Assembly (NCBI RefSeq): GCF_021869535.1
Contig: NW_026262690.1
Coordinates: 85,543,995-85,607,994, forward strand
Length of the DNA stretch: 64,000 nt
Source: Mytilus californianus
Lineage: Eukaryota; Mollusca; Bivalvia; Mytilida; Mytilidae
Reading direction: 5' to 3'
Below, piece after piece: positions 14,001-23,825 of the stretch. Numbering within the stretch: the first letter of the stretch is position 1; the number at the start of each line of letters is the position of its first letter. The notes under the pieces are model-generated. The model had not been told where the DNA came from. It searched no databases and worked only from the letters and a program-made list of their open reading frames with translations. A program made the translations under genes and the position numbers.

Positions 14001-17000
14001 TAACATTCTAATACTAATGTATAGCCAAAAATAATTTCTTCTGAATAGTTTTAAAGATGTAACCATAAAAAGAATAACCAGTCTTTTTGTCTACAGCCCA
14101 ATATAATATATAGCTTCAGTTTGAAATAGGATTAACAGTTTCTAAGTAAAGTGTGATTAAATATCATATTTCAAAATTTTCTGAAAGCCAAAACATTTAA
14201 ATCAGTTTTCGAGGACAATTTTTTTTACTTACTAGCCCTAAAATCAGTCTTTCATATAAATTTCTTCAAATTTATATGGGCTGTGAGGCCTCTTTTCAGG
14301 AAAATTTTCATAGTCTAACAACAATTTCACTGGCCTGGGCTGACGGGCTTGTTGCTAATCAAGAAGATCGTAATCACATTTGATGATACAAATACTACTG
14401 ATTTTTTCAATAACAAATAAAGGACCTGACTGAAAATTATTTCAAGTACCTTTGATAATCTTGAGCACGTTTTAGGATATCTCCAGCTACTTCATGATTT
14501 CCATTAGTTTTTAATCTTTCAAGTTTAGTATTCATATAGAACCAGAACTCAGTAATATCTCTGTCAACCTTCCTCTGTTGTAGTTCATGTGCCAAGGAGT
14601 AAACACCAGCTACAAAGCATTCATTTGTGAAATATAAATTTTAAATTTCTTGTGTCAGTAAAGAATCAATAAAATGTACAAAATGTAAATTTTAATGTGT
14701 CAAATTCAGCAGCAAATTATGGCAATAAAATTTAATCAATGAGAGTTAATTCAATAAATGCAGGTCTGTTCTTTCTACAAACATGGAACCCAGGAAATCT
14801 TTTAGATTGATTGATTGGTGTTTAACCCCACTTTCAGCAATATTGTGCTATTTCGTGGCAGTCAGTATTTATTAGTGAAGGAAGCCGGAATGCCAGGAGA
14901 GAACCACCTGCCATCAGTAAGAAAAACTGACAATCCTAGCAGATTGGAATCAAGTGCACCTGCCACTTGCGGGATTAAAACTCGACAGGCTAGTGATACA
15001 GTATTTCAATTACTTACGACCCCCCACCCCCACCGAGATCCCTGGAAACCAATTTTGAAATGGGGTAATAACTCCACTTACACTTTCACTGCACAATTAC
15101 ACCCACCCATAGTTGAGATTTGGAAGTGGCTTCCCTGGGTTCCAAATATGTATTTATTGAACAGACTTAAATTTTTACAATGCGATTTTTTTTTCTGTGA
15201 AATTATAAATAAAAATCATGGGACGATGATTACTAATATATTATTAGTGGCAAGAACCTTTCAAGCTGAAGTAAGTAAGCATATATTTTATATTTATTTT
15301 ATAAAGCTAAAGCAAGACAAAATCATCTGAAATCATCATTAGCTAAAATATCATTCAAACAAAAAATGCTGCAAAAAAAAAGATTTGTTGGCAAAAGTGA
15401 AGTTACAATTATGTAAGCATACCTCGACATGTATCTTTGACTTCAGCCTTGGAGTTTTCATTGTCTATTTTATTAAATCTATCCTCTATTTCTTTAAGCT
15501 GACTGCTTCCACCAGACTTTAATTTCACCTTTCTGAAAACAAATCAGAAAGATTTAGAATAAGCCAAAGAATGTGTACAGATATATGAGATTTAAACTGC
15601 ATTGTGCAGGTCTTTTCAACAAAATAAAATTCCCTTAATATAAATCCTATGTTTTCTGGGTACTTATACTGCCAAATATTTCAATAGTGAATTTATTGCA
15701 ATATTCCAATCCAAATTCCTGTTAATCACAGTTATTAATTTAACATACAAGCAAAGAAATTTTTGAAGATTCAGCACCTGCAAAATATGAAAATGCCAAA
15801 ATACAATGAAGAGAAAGTTACCATTATATGTTAATTTGAATAAACTTGGACAAACATTGACAAAGACAGTCTTCAGGATAAACTTTTGAATCTAAAAGAC
15901 CCAAAGCTGAATTTTACGAAAATTCTAATTAGATTCTATCGGCCTGTAGAGATGATGTTTACAGGCCAAACACCATTTTTACAAGCCTGGGCTGGTGGGC
16001 CTGTGGTTGAGTGTGAAGACTGCAAAGAGGTCCCCTCAACACACATCATATATCACTTAACATATGATATCATAACATGACTTACTCTAGTATAATACTT
16101 GTTCAAAATTATGATTCATCAGTATATAAAGCAGATTTAAAAATACCCCTCCAACCCTCCTGCCCTCTCCATCCCCCATAAAAAAAATATCACAACATCC
16201 TTGTTCTTTCCTCTTTGGTGGATTGTAGTCACATGGGTTATCACACCATATATATATCTTTTCTTTTATAAAACGAGTCAAATATTAATCGCACAAAAAT
16301 CTCCTCCAAAAGAAATGAATCTTTAAAATCAAGACTTGGATGAAACAACAAAGTCCTGTACATGAGGCTAGAAAAGGAGAAGCAGGCTGGAGGTATGATT
16401 ACAACTATTTTAAACCTAGCTTTTGAAAGATTAGATATAAGCCATAACATTGCCAAATTAAAAGACATTTTACCAACAGTAACATCTTTGTAAAAGACAC
16501 CTTGTAGCAAATATGGCTTTAGGTAAAGCTGTGGCTTATAACTAATTATTACTAAATATTTATGTGACATCTCAAAATAAGCTATTTTAGTTTGACAGTT
16601 ATTCTGTGCACTGTGTTTCTTTAAATGCATGAAGTTTATAGCTCAAAAGAGAAAAAAAATTTTAAAAATGTATATGATGATATAAGAGGGTCTTGATGGG
16701 TTTACAGATTAGAGAATAATGGGCAAAATGTATAGAAAAATCAACCACAAAAATAAAAGAAATATAGGGTAAAAAAATAAAGGATATAGAACAACGGGTT
16801 TGAAAAATATAAAGAATAGAGAATAATAGGAAAAATAATCATAATATGACCAAAAAGTTAAAGAATACAAAAATGAAGGACTTTCATATAAACATTATCA
16901 AACCAAAGTTGTCTCCCTTTACTTAATCAGGGATTACAATATACCTACCTTAAATCTTCAGCTACTGATTTTAATTGATTGTTTTGAGTCTTTAATTGTT

Positions 17001-17140
17001 CCAACTCCCTGAGTGCTCTCTTTAACTGTCTTTCCAAATCATTGGCATTATTGTTGTCTGAACTAAATGAGTTACTCATATAAATTAGAATAACCAACCA
17101 AGATGCTAGCAAAGCACCAATGATCTTCCAAGACTTCATT
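7687..17140 (-). CDS. FUT8: Alpha-1,6-fucosyltransferase (FUT8), complete, 9 coding exons, 567 aa
   Basis: A Golgi type II membrane enzyme that transfers fucose from GDP-fucose in alpha-1,6 linkage to the innermost GlcNAc of N-glycans (core fucosylation). Joined exons give 1704 nt with phase kept at every junction. Length is 567 aa, against 575 in human. Seen: a short cytosolic tail, a membrane segment at about residues 6-21, a stem coiled coil at about 32-64, and the catalytic GT23 domain. Cysteines sit at 197, 205, 211, 215, 223, 259, 458 and 465, each seven below its human counterpart. The GDP-fucose motif VHVRRTDK has R358/R359 (human R365/R366), and D446 lies in LDIHFLS. A C-terminal SH3-like domain runs about 500-555 ([17 protein letters not shown]). 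The start is the ATG one base after a 3' splice site, so an upstream non-coding exon is required. All key residues are intact. Confidence 0.96.
8002..8740. other. FUT8 intron 8, no further feature seen
   Basis: AT-rich intron between coding exons 8 and 9. The open frames in it are short and read out from exon sequence or are random. Confidence 0.6.
8741..8891 (-). CDS. FUT8: FUT8 coding exon 8 (aa 413-463)
   Basis: Bounded by ATTTATAG and TCACAG|GTAATC. It encodes [20 protein letters not shown] and CTFSSQ. It carries D446 and C458. C453 is an extra cysteine where human FUT8 has alanine (LSLCDYLV against LSQADFLV). Confidence 0.95.
9288..9464 (-). CDS. FUT8: FUT8 coding exon 7 (aa 354-412): GDP-fucose motif
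   Basis: Bounded by CTTTACAG and AAAA|GTAAGA. It encodes [17 protein letters not shown] with the donor-binding R358/R359, then the FLASDDPS acidic motif. It is the most conserved piece of the enzyme. Confidence 0.96.
9525..10305. mobile_element. About 780-bp element with 22-bp terminal inverted repeats in FUT8 intron 6
   Basis: Left end AATACTCAAAATTGACAACA (continuing AC) and the inverse at 10284-10305 differ at one position of 22. Just inside the left end is a second inverted pair, CTTGTAGCAAGG at about 9546 and CCTTGCTACAAG near 9596. No transposase frame is visible, so it looks non-autonomous. Target duplications were not clear. Confidence 0.65.
10622..10676 (+). repeat. SINE/LINE-type 3' tail fragment
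   Basis: Contains CAGACATTAAGCAGACAACA followed by ATCAATCAA. It is the same tail as the better copy at 60661-60712, so it is probably a truncated retroposed fragment. Confidence 0.55.
10841..11085 (-). mobile_element. tRNA-derived SINE, near full length
   Basis: On the minus strand the head reads GGCCTCAGTAGTTACGCGGT (A-box-like), then GTGAGTTCGAACCC (B box of the RNA polymerase III promoter), then a body shared with 6487-6605 and 14805-15004, and ends GGCGTTAAACACCATCAATA. It inserts into FUT8 intron 6 in the same orientation as the gene, 25 bp after the exon 6 donor. Confidence 0.8.
11111..11357 (-). CDS. FUT8: FUT8 coding exon 6 (aa 272-353)
   Basis: Bounded by TTTTTTAG and TAGG|GTACGT. 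It encodes [20 protein letters not shown] and [16 protein letters not shown], near-identical in pattern to vertebrate FUT8. A SINE ends only 25 bp into the downstream intron. Confidence 0.95.
11488..11550 (+). repeat. Mussel-type interspersed repeat fragment
   Basis: Contains GGAGATGTGATATGATTGCC followed by AATGAGATAATTATTCACCA. The same wording occurs at 50463-50520 and, diverged, at 20945-21000 and 31905-31985. Confidence 0.6.
11689..11926 (-). CDS. FUT8: FUT8 coding exon 5 (aa 193-271): cysteine-rich start of GT23 domain
   Basis: Bounded by CATTCAG and TCAG|GTATAA. It encodes [13 protein letters not shown], then [11 protein letters not shown] and HWSG. Five clustered cysteines (197, 205, 211, 215, 223) plus C259 match the three conserved disulfides of the family. 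Confidence 0.95.
11927..12835. other. FUT8 intron 4, no further feature seen
   Basis: AT-rich intron, about 0.9 kb. No recognisable repeat or frame was found. Confidence 0.5.
12836..12950 (-). CDS. FUT8: FUT8 coding exon 4 (aa 154-192)
   Basis: Bounded by TTGTTGTCAG and CAG|GTACTT. It encodes [20 protein letters not shown], matching the vertebrate DWREKEAKDLTELVQRRI stretch. It ends in phase 0. Confidence 0.93.
13737..13927. mobile_element. MITE-like element with about 40-bp inverted ends in FUT8 intron 3
   Basis: Left end AGGGCTATTCCATTAAAATG, then TATGTGGGAGGGTAG, is repeated inverted at about 13888-13927 with very few differences. The interior is about 110 bp and non-coding. It can fold into a long hairpin. 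No clear target duplication. Confidence 0.75.
14450..14609 (-). CDS. FUT8: FUT8 coding exon 3 (aa 101-153)
   Basis: Bounded by CTTTGTAG and AAAG|GTACTT. The segment REITEFWF-like (here [17 protein letters not shown]) corresponds to the EFWFFLQSELKKLK stretch of vertebrate FUT8, the alpha-helical region before the catalytic core. Confidence 0.92.
14805..15004 (-). mobile_element. tRNA-derived SINE copy, 5'-truncated
   Basis: Begins ATTGATTGATTGGTGTTTAA and shares the body with 10841-11085. It reaches a decayed B box (GGGATTAAAACTCGACAGGC). An apparent 171-residue frame on the plus strand runs through this SINE and is not a gene. Confidence 0.75.
15423..15532 (-). CDS. FUT8: FUT8 coding exon 2 (aa 64-100)
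   Basis: Bounded by TTTTCAG and CGAG|GTATGC. It encodes a charged stem segment ([20 protein letters not shown]). It is too short to stand out as an open frame, but phase and position fit between exons 1 and 3. Confidence 0.88.
16684..16865 (-). mobile_element. Partial copy of the 20207-20544 element, opposite orientation
   Basis: AAGAGGGTCTTGATGGGTTT followed by ACAGATTAGAGAATAATGGG is the reverse complement of the right end of the element at 20207-20544, which includes its ATTATTCTCTATTCT unit. The far terminal repeat is missing, so the copy is truncated. Confidence 0.65.
16949..17140 (-). CDS. FUT8: FUT8 coding exon 1 (aa 1-63): tail, membrane anchor, stem
   Basis: A 3' splice site (TTTATGTTTACAG) lies directly before A-ATG. 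Residues 1-5 are cytosolic, followed by [16 protein letters not shown] as the membrane anchor, then a charged heptad-like stem ([20 protein letters not shown]). The 5' splice site is AAG|GTAGGT. Confidence 0.94.
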
Positions 17141-17354
17141 CTGTAAACATAAATATGACATTAATATGATGAAATCATCGACGTAAGACTATAACACCTT
17201 TTTAGCATACATTCTTATCATAGAGCTCACAAAATGGCCTGAAATTTCATCTGTCCTGTCAGTATATTTAATTGAAATTATGTTAACTAAATGAATGGAC
17301 TTGTTGTATGAGCCAAATTATTAGACTTTAGTGGAAATACACCATGAGGAATCG

Positions 17355-18015
17355 TGGTCAATTTGCCCTGATTCCTGTTCGCCCTAATACCTGTTCGCCC
17401 TGTGTCCGTTTGCCCAAATACCTGTTCTTACTAGGTCTGCTCACCTTGATTCTTATTTTCATTTTATTGTCTTGTTGTATTATGGTTTAACATATTATTT
17501 AAAATCTGTTAAAGTGTTTGTTGAAAATTTCGTCGAATACTTATGTTGTATAGCTGCTATCTTATAATTATTTTCCTTTGATTTGCACTAAAGTGCACAG
17601 GAAAAAAATGTATTACTTATAAAACAACCAAAAACCAAGTTAACTTTTTGGGTTTTTTTTTTTATTGTTTTTTTATTCAGATCACAAGATCCAAGATGTG
17701 AAATTATATTCCCTTATAATTCTTACATGCTTTGTTTTTACTCATTCTAAGCTGTCTAGTTTATTTTTAAATTCTATATACAAACAAATATAACACTGAA
17801 GCTAACCATTGCTGGAAAAAAACAGGCAATTAATTTTAAAATATTTCCATGTTTTTTTCAAGAATTTTACAGATATTTGTATTTTCTTTAATACTAATCA
17901 ATAAAATATCAGCATAGGTATATAAAAACCTACATACCATTCATATTAATATATAATAATTTTTTTTAATAAGGACGAACGGACCCTGTGTGAACATGTA
18001 ATTTGGGCGAACAGA
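17355..18015. repeat. Inverted pair of short 'TTCGCCC' repeats, about 600 bp apart
   Basis: Near 17365-17426 the phrase CCTGTTCGCCCTAATACCTG and close variants repeat with a period near 16-20 bp. Near 17976-18010 the inverse occurs (GGGCGAACAGACCC and GGACGAACGGACCC). Similar AATACACCATGAG / AATACCCACCATGAG strings flank the pair. It may be a decayed TIR element. Confidence 0.4.
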
Positions 18016-18149
18016 CCCAATACCCACCATGAGTATGGTGAGATTCAAAGAGCCTTCTAAAAATCCCTGTTGAACATGATAAAGTTGATTGAAAGGGACA
18101 TAAAAAAAATAATAAAATTCGTCAACAGTCAACTTTGCCTGGTAAGTCT

Positions 18150-19060
18150 TTCTAATTCTTCATGTATTCTGCCTTCATTTATGGAGGTTCTGTTTCATCT
18201 TTTCAATGTGTATCAAAGCTAAAAATTCATTGCCATCGTAGCAGGGACTACTGAGCTGAGGATACCCTTGGAGACCAACAGTCCACCAGAAGTGGTATAA
18301 CCAGAGCTGTTTCTCAATTTTGTATACTATCAGTAGTCAGCATCCCTTTTGACAGTATTTTAAGACGCAACACAAATCTGCTAGGGGGTATGTGGGTATG
18401 CCCCCTTAAAAATTACGAAAAATTTATAGCCCTTTCCTGCATTTTGACAGTTGCTTGTGAGATGTTTTAATAGCAAATACATAAGACATTAATTTAATAC
18501 AATTAATTACAGCAGATCTGCCAACTATCCCGATTTATGCAGGATATCCCCCTTGAGAGGTGTTGACCTGAATTTTGAAATTCTTTATTATATAAACTGA
18601 ACATCTCAAAACAGGCATTCAAATGAATTACAAGGGTATTTAAGCACATACATATTCATTCAAACAATATAGTAGTAGATTAAAAACACTTATGACAATA
18701 TAAGAGGAGCATTATGTTCTCTTGTGCTTAAAATCCCCCATGGAGATTTTGAAAAGTTGGCAGGTATGTTACAGTCATATTTTGAATTGACACAAACATT
18801 GAGAGATTTGTTGAGGTATTTTTAATAGTACTGTGAAAACAATATTTCAATACAACTGTAAGCTAAAAGCAATCAATCTTTCCTCATGACTGGAACTGAA
18901 GTGTACTTGATATTGTGCTCGCTCCTTTTTGCAAACACATCCAAAAAGAAAAGACTGGCAATAGTCTTTCTATTTCTGCATGTATTTTGGAGGTTCTGTG
19001 TCATCTTTTCAATGCATTTCAAAGCTACAGACTTATTTCCATCATTCTTATCAAGAACAT
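18150..19060. repeat. Diverged duplicated segment of about 80-90 bp (about 18145-18230 and 18955-19040)
   Basis: Both places share the order TCTTTCTA..TTCT.CATGTATT, then GGAGGTTCTGTNTCATCTTT, then TCAATG..TTTCAAAGCTA. The copies are direct repeats with substitutions and a small indel. Minus-strand frames over them are not alike enough to claim an old exon. Confidence 0.5.
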
Positions 19061-19254
19061 CTGCTCTGTCAGAAGACACTACTGACACAAAGCATTAAGC
19101 CTTAGTCACTAAAATACTAATTTAAGTAATCTTAATTTAAATAAAACAAGCATCCTCTAACCCTGATCAACTAAATCATTTGCTGTACATGTTGCACAAC
19201 TGGAGATAGAAAGGAAATCTAACTGGTTGAGTTATGGAAGATCTTCTTTCGCTA

Positions 19255-19325
19255 ATAAGTTAGAGCGCTGCCTTCAGATCCCTAGATCGAGGGTTCAAAT
19301 CCATCTGGTACCATCCATGAGGGTA
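19255..19325 (+). mobile_element. tRNA-like head of a SINE
   Basis: TTCGCTAATAAGTTAGAGCG resembles a tRNA A-box region, and GAGGGTTCAAATCC about 40 bp later is a good B box. No acceptor stem closes, so it is not a functional tRNA. It abuts the inverted repeat at 19310-19535. Confidence 0.55.
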
Positions 19326-19535
19326 GGAATGCCTTTTCATGTCAAGCGTCTGTTTTTCGCTACCGTTAGCGTCAAATGAGCCTTAATTATTAATCATCAT
19401 TTGTCAAATCTCATTTTGCAGCTACTGTTATTGTCAAATGGAGTAAAATGTTTATCGTTAACATTATTTTAACAAATATTTTACTGTCAATCGTCTGACA
19501 TGTGGGGTACCCCATTCCTACCCTCATCCATGAAT
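19310..19535. mobile_element. Inverted-repeat element, about 225 bp
   Basis: CATCCATGAGGGTAGGAATG at the left has its inverse CATTCCTACCCTCATCCATG at the right. The interior carries GTCAAGCGTCTG and its approximate inverse near the right end (CAATCGTCTGAC), and a doubled 'TACCGTTAGCGTCAAATGAG'-type phrase. Confidence 0.6.
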
Positions 19536-20206
19536 TTTCACAATACATTTTAGACTGATTTCAGACAAAAGTCCCAATCTTAAGATTTTTATCTGCTAAC
19601 CATAATGCATATTTTCTCTGCAAATTCTATATAAATACAGACAATTCCTACAAGTAACCAGCTCTATTCCACACCACTGTCACCAGGGATAGACACTAAG
19701 ACAATGAAAACAACAGTCAACAGTCTATAAATTTGGTGTGTCTGAAGCACCAACTTGTCCAGTTGGAATGGTTTGCGATTTTGAACGATTTTTTCTGGAC
19801 CATGCAGATAGCTTGTCTGACCAATTATACAAGTCCCTGTGGACCATGTGTCTGAAATTATCAGTAATGAAACACTGCCGTAAAGAAGTTACAAATGAAA
19901 ATCGGCACTTAGATTTTACCTTTAGCGGATAATTGTGGCCTTGGGGTAACTGCACATTTATGTTTGAAACAAAAATAAGAGATTTTGTTCAAAATGTCAT
20001 TAACAATGTTAAACGATGCATAATTCCCCCAAGACAACTGCCAACAAAATGTTCCATCAACGTTGCATTTAATGTTAATAATATATCTGTAACCGCCATT
20101 TAAATAAACGCAAATATAACCCCCTTCATATTACGACTAAAGACCACAATAAAGTTTCATTAATCAGTGTGTTCAGATGTACCTTAAAGGGTTTAACTCT
20201 CTATAT

Positions 20207-20544
20207 AAGAGGGTCTGGATGGGGGTCCTTCAATTCTGTATATTTTTTTTGGTGTCTATTCTTTATCTTGTTTGCCCATTATTCTCTATTCTTTATATTT
20301 TAGCACTCCATTATTTTCTATTCTTTATATTTTAGCACTCCATTATTCTCTATTCTTTATATTTTAGCACTCCATTATTCTCTATCCTTTATATTTTAGC
20401 ACTCTATTATTCTCTATTCTTTATATTTTAGCACATCTTTTTTTTTTTGGCCAATTTTTCTCTATCCTTTATATTTTTTTACCTTTATTCTGCACTTTTT
20501 ACCCATTATTCTCTATTCTGTAAACCCCATCCAGACCCTCCTCT
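20207..20544. mobile_element. TIR element filled with a tandem repeat (about 33-bp unit)
   Basis: AGAGGGTCTGGATGGGG at the left is mirrored by CCCCATCCAGACCCTCCTCT at the right. Between them the unit ATTATTCTCTATTCTTTATA followed by TTTTAGCACTCC repeats about five to six times. Reverse-oriented sequence of the same family lies at 16684-16865. Confidence 0.75.
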
Positions 20545-20754
20545 AAGGCTTTGTTTTCGTCGTTTATATTAAATTTCACATTTCTGTAAACTGTTACAGT
20601 ACTGTTATTCAAGTTTTTTTCATTTTACCGACCTTATTAAGAAAATTTAAATGCAAACATCTATAATACAATAGTGCAAATCTTAAATCATTTCAAAAAT
20701 TCTAAAACAATTGTCCAAGTTTGTACCGGGTTTGTACTAACATGATCTAACACG

Positions 20755-21365
20755 AACAACACGACGGGTGCCTCATTTAGAGCAGGAACTGCTTACCTTT
20801 TTTATAAGCAACTGAGAGCACCCCGGTTTTTGGTGGGGTTCCGATTTCTCAGTCTAGTTTTCTATGTTGTGTTTTGTGTTCTATTGTTTGTCTATTGGTC
20901 TTTTTATTTTTTTGCCACCGAGCGTTGTCAGTTGATTTTCGACTTATGAGTTTGAATATAAATAAGAAGTTGTGGTATGAGTGCCAATGAGACAACTCTC
21001 CATCCAAGTCACAATGTATAAAAAGTTAACAAAGTCAATTATAGGCCAAAGTACGGCCTTGGAGCTTCAACACGGAGCCTTGGCTCATACCGAACAGCAC
21101 GCTATAAAGGGCCCCAAAATGACTAGTGTAAAAACAATTCTAACAGGAAAACCAGCGGTTTAATCTATACAAAAAACGAGAAACGAGAAACACCTACGAA
21201 CCACGGAAACAAACGACAACCAGGCTCCTGGCTTAGGACACGTGCATAAAAATGCAGCGGGTTTAAACGTTTTAACAGGCGCCAACCTTCACCCTAATCT
21301 GAGACAGTAGTGTAACATTACAACATTAGACACACTATAAAATATCAATTGAAATGGCTTAATTC
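20755..21365 (+). repeat. Composite mussel-type interspersed repeat
   Basis: Begins GAGCAGGAACTGCTTACC, passes through CGGTTTTTGGTGGGGTTCCG and GTGCCAATGAGACAACTCTC, then AATTATAGGCCAAAGTACGG, and ends near GTAACATTACAACATTAGAC and ATTGAAATGGCTTAAT. Inverted or diverged relatives lie at 26355-26605, 27140-27720 and 31905-31985. I recognise the wording from Mytilus sequences but could not verify it. A 60-residue frame inside is not a gene. Confidence 0.6.
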
Positions 21366-22680
21366 GATCAAAAAGACATCTAAACAAAAACGGAAGTAAA
21401 CATTTTTTTACAAAATTGATAAATTTGTTGTTCAGATTACGAGTACAGAAGTGAAATTTTATCGTCATACTAAATACTTATCAAAGGTGGTACATATTAA
21501 AAATAGTGAGACGAGAAAACATTGAATTACAGAAATGCATTACGAATTGTGTCGACAGTTCAAATTAGAGCTATTTTCCTAATGCTTGTAGTTTAAAGGC
21601 TTGGTTGGCTTGCTTGCTTTGTTTGTATAAATGCAGTTTGCTCAAGCATTGTAATCAAGATTGACATCTGCAAACAATATAGATAGGCATAGTTAAACCT
21701 GTATATATTATAATTAAATTTGATTGGACGCTATCCCAATTACAATTGTACAATATACAAACAAAGCAAGGAAGATAATTAAAGTCTTACTCTACATGCA
21801 TTAGGAAATTAATTTCTACATTTTTGATTACATGAACAAAGAGTTATCAAATATTAGTGCTGGATGCGTTTGGATAGTTAGAATAATAAATGTGTTGTAT
21901 AATTTGTACACTTGCAAGTCATTTAAGACCTGAGGTTGAATTTTTTACTCAAATTCGACCTGGGACTTTTATAGATCTGAGATTTTTCTGCTTCGATATC
22001 ATGAGTCATCCTCGCTGGATATTATACTCTGCTATTCTCTAGTTACTTAATTTTTAAAACAATTTTCCAATTGACCCCTTAGTATGATTAATTGCTTATG
22101 AGGTACAAAAATTCTTTTGTCTGACAAATATTAGTTTTTCTACAAGTTTTTGTGTGAGGAGTTGATACAAATTCAAAATTAGATCAACTATTGTTGACTT
22201 ACTTTTTATCTATTTACAGGTTATACATGGAACTATTTTTTCTCTTTGTTTCTGTTCGAAAACTCGAAAGATTGCAGATAACGCAAATTTCAGGTTGATC
22301 GTATGAGATGCTCCTTCCTCGTGGTTCCTTCCCATATATTACTGTACAGTGCGGCAATTCATATATTATCTGAATCTGAGACTACTATAAAACAGTTATA
22401 ACACATGTGTCTCAGTCTGAATGGCGTTACAAAATTGTTGTACATCAAGAGTTTATCTTAAAGGAGCTGGACAAGAAGACTGTGTAGCGCATTGGGGTTT
22501 CAAAGCATATTTATGTTATTCGTTTACTCCTTCCCTTTAAACATATTATGCATCATTGTATGACATATATATAAAATACTGTTGCGTTCAGAGTTGTCAA
22601 GTCGCATATACTAAAATTTAATCGCGTGTGTGTTTCAATAACAATTGTTTCTATTTGCAACTTGGATTGAAATGACTTAC

Positions 22681-22830
22681 CTGTACCTCTGGAATTCTGA
22701 ATTGGGCAGTTGACTACGCTTTTTTTTTGTAAATTACAATGACCCCCAGGACACAAGAACATTCTCGTTTACACTGTATATGATATAAGGTTGTCATCAA
22801 GACAAAATACACCGACCCAAAATGTTTTCA
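22681..22830 (-). promoter_or_regulatory. FUT8: Candidate FUT8 5' non-coding exon and promoter area
   Basis: On the minus strand CAG|GTAAGTC at 22681/22680 is a near-perfect 5' splice site, in the direction needed to join the FUT8 acceptor at 17140. The upstream edge of the exon is unknown and no TATA box is evident. Other donors in the 17-23 kb region lie inside repeats, so this is the best choice, but it is an inference only. Confidence 0.4.
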
Positions 22831-23549
22831 TCAAAGGAAAATTACAGCGAGCAGGTAAACTTGAAAAAAGTTTACTTTCAACGCCAACAGTATATAATTC
22901 AATTGTATTAATGTTACATTTCTGATTTTCCTAATGTTATTTTAATAATAGCTCTTACTCTCAAACGAATGAACGAGTCTGGTTAAATTGAAAGTGCTAT
23001 CAGATTGATCAACATTACGGAAAAGGAAGTCGTGTTGTACTTCAATATCACTCACAACTATCTAGAATAGTCATAGTCACTAGTCACTATATATCCATAT
23101 TATTTTGCACAGCAAGGAATGAAAAGTATTTTTTTCTTGTCACAGTTTGTTTGTTTGTTTTGTGATTATTAAACACGCTAACCAACACCACCTTCATGCT
23201 TCGATTTTCGGTTTGTAAGTCACACGTTGAAAATTAAAAATACATTTTATTAGTTTACTTGTGGTTATATATAGAAAATGTACTGAAAACCATAGTCCAT
23301 ATTGCGTTTTTCTTTCAAAACTCACACAAAATAGTGATATCGAGACTGAGAAACAATGGAAAAGGTATTTTTTTATTAACGAAACCGCTTTGTGTTTATA
23401 TCAGTCTATGCAAATCAGCCAACAATATTTTATCGAGTTAGGAAAAACTGAACTTGCATTCCCTTGGCGTTCAACTGCAAATATTTTTGATCAACTAGCT
23501 GATACCTGAATTACAGAAGTGTCCTTACAAACGATGGTATATCGAATGT

Positions 23550-23825
23550 AATGTTTTGTGACAGACGGTCGACATTCTTGATTGAATCGATAGTGCTCCT
23601 CTTCTCTATGTTTTGTTATATTGTTTGAAATACAGTCGGTATTCATATTGGAACCAACAGTGCTTTACTTCTACCCATTTTTTTTTCGCTATGTTTTGTG
23701 AAAGACGGTAAGCATTCATATTTATACCAACAGTGCTTCTCTCCTCCCAATGGTTTTTTCCCTACTGTTGTGTGAAAGACGCTTGACATTCATGTTGGAA
23801 CCAAGCAGTGCTCCTCTTCTTTTCT
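23550..23825. repeat. Diverged tandem repeat, period about 70-85 bp, three to four units
   Basis: The order TGTTTTGTGA(C/A)AGACGGT, CATTCATATTGGAACCAACA, GTGCTCCTCTTCT recurs near 23555, 23640, 23690 and 23770 with substitutions and length changes. Non-coding. Confidence 0.6.

Larger units (their letters stand above)
17141..22680. other. Probable 5' intron of FUT8, repeat-rich
   Basis: Exon 1 of the coding sequence starts with a 3' splice site, so this region should be intron up to the non-coding first exon. It contains the SINE, MITE and composite repeats listed separately, and no convincing coding exon. Confidence 0.5.

Noticed and set aside
14815..15330. 171-codon plus-strand frame
   Set aside because: Its first part is a tRNA-derived SINE copy read in reverse and the rest is AT-rich FUT8 intron. 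No family resemblance.
16241..16630. 129-codon minus-strand frame in FUT8 intron 1
   Set aside because: No recognisable motif. Lies between two well-placed FUT8 exons and would break the frame if included.
19255..19325. Possible tRNA gene
   Set aside because: A- and B-box-like sequences are present, but no acceptor stem closes and no clear anticodon arm forms. A SINE head is more likely.
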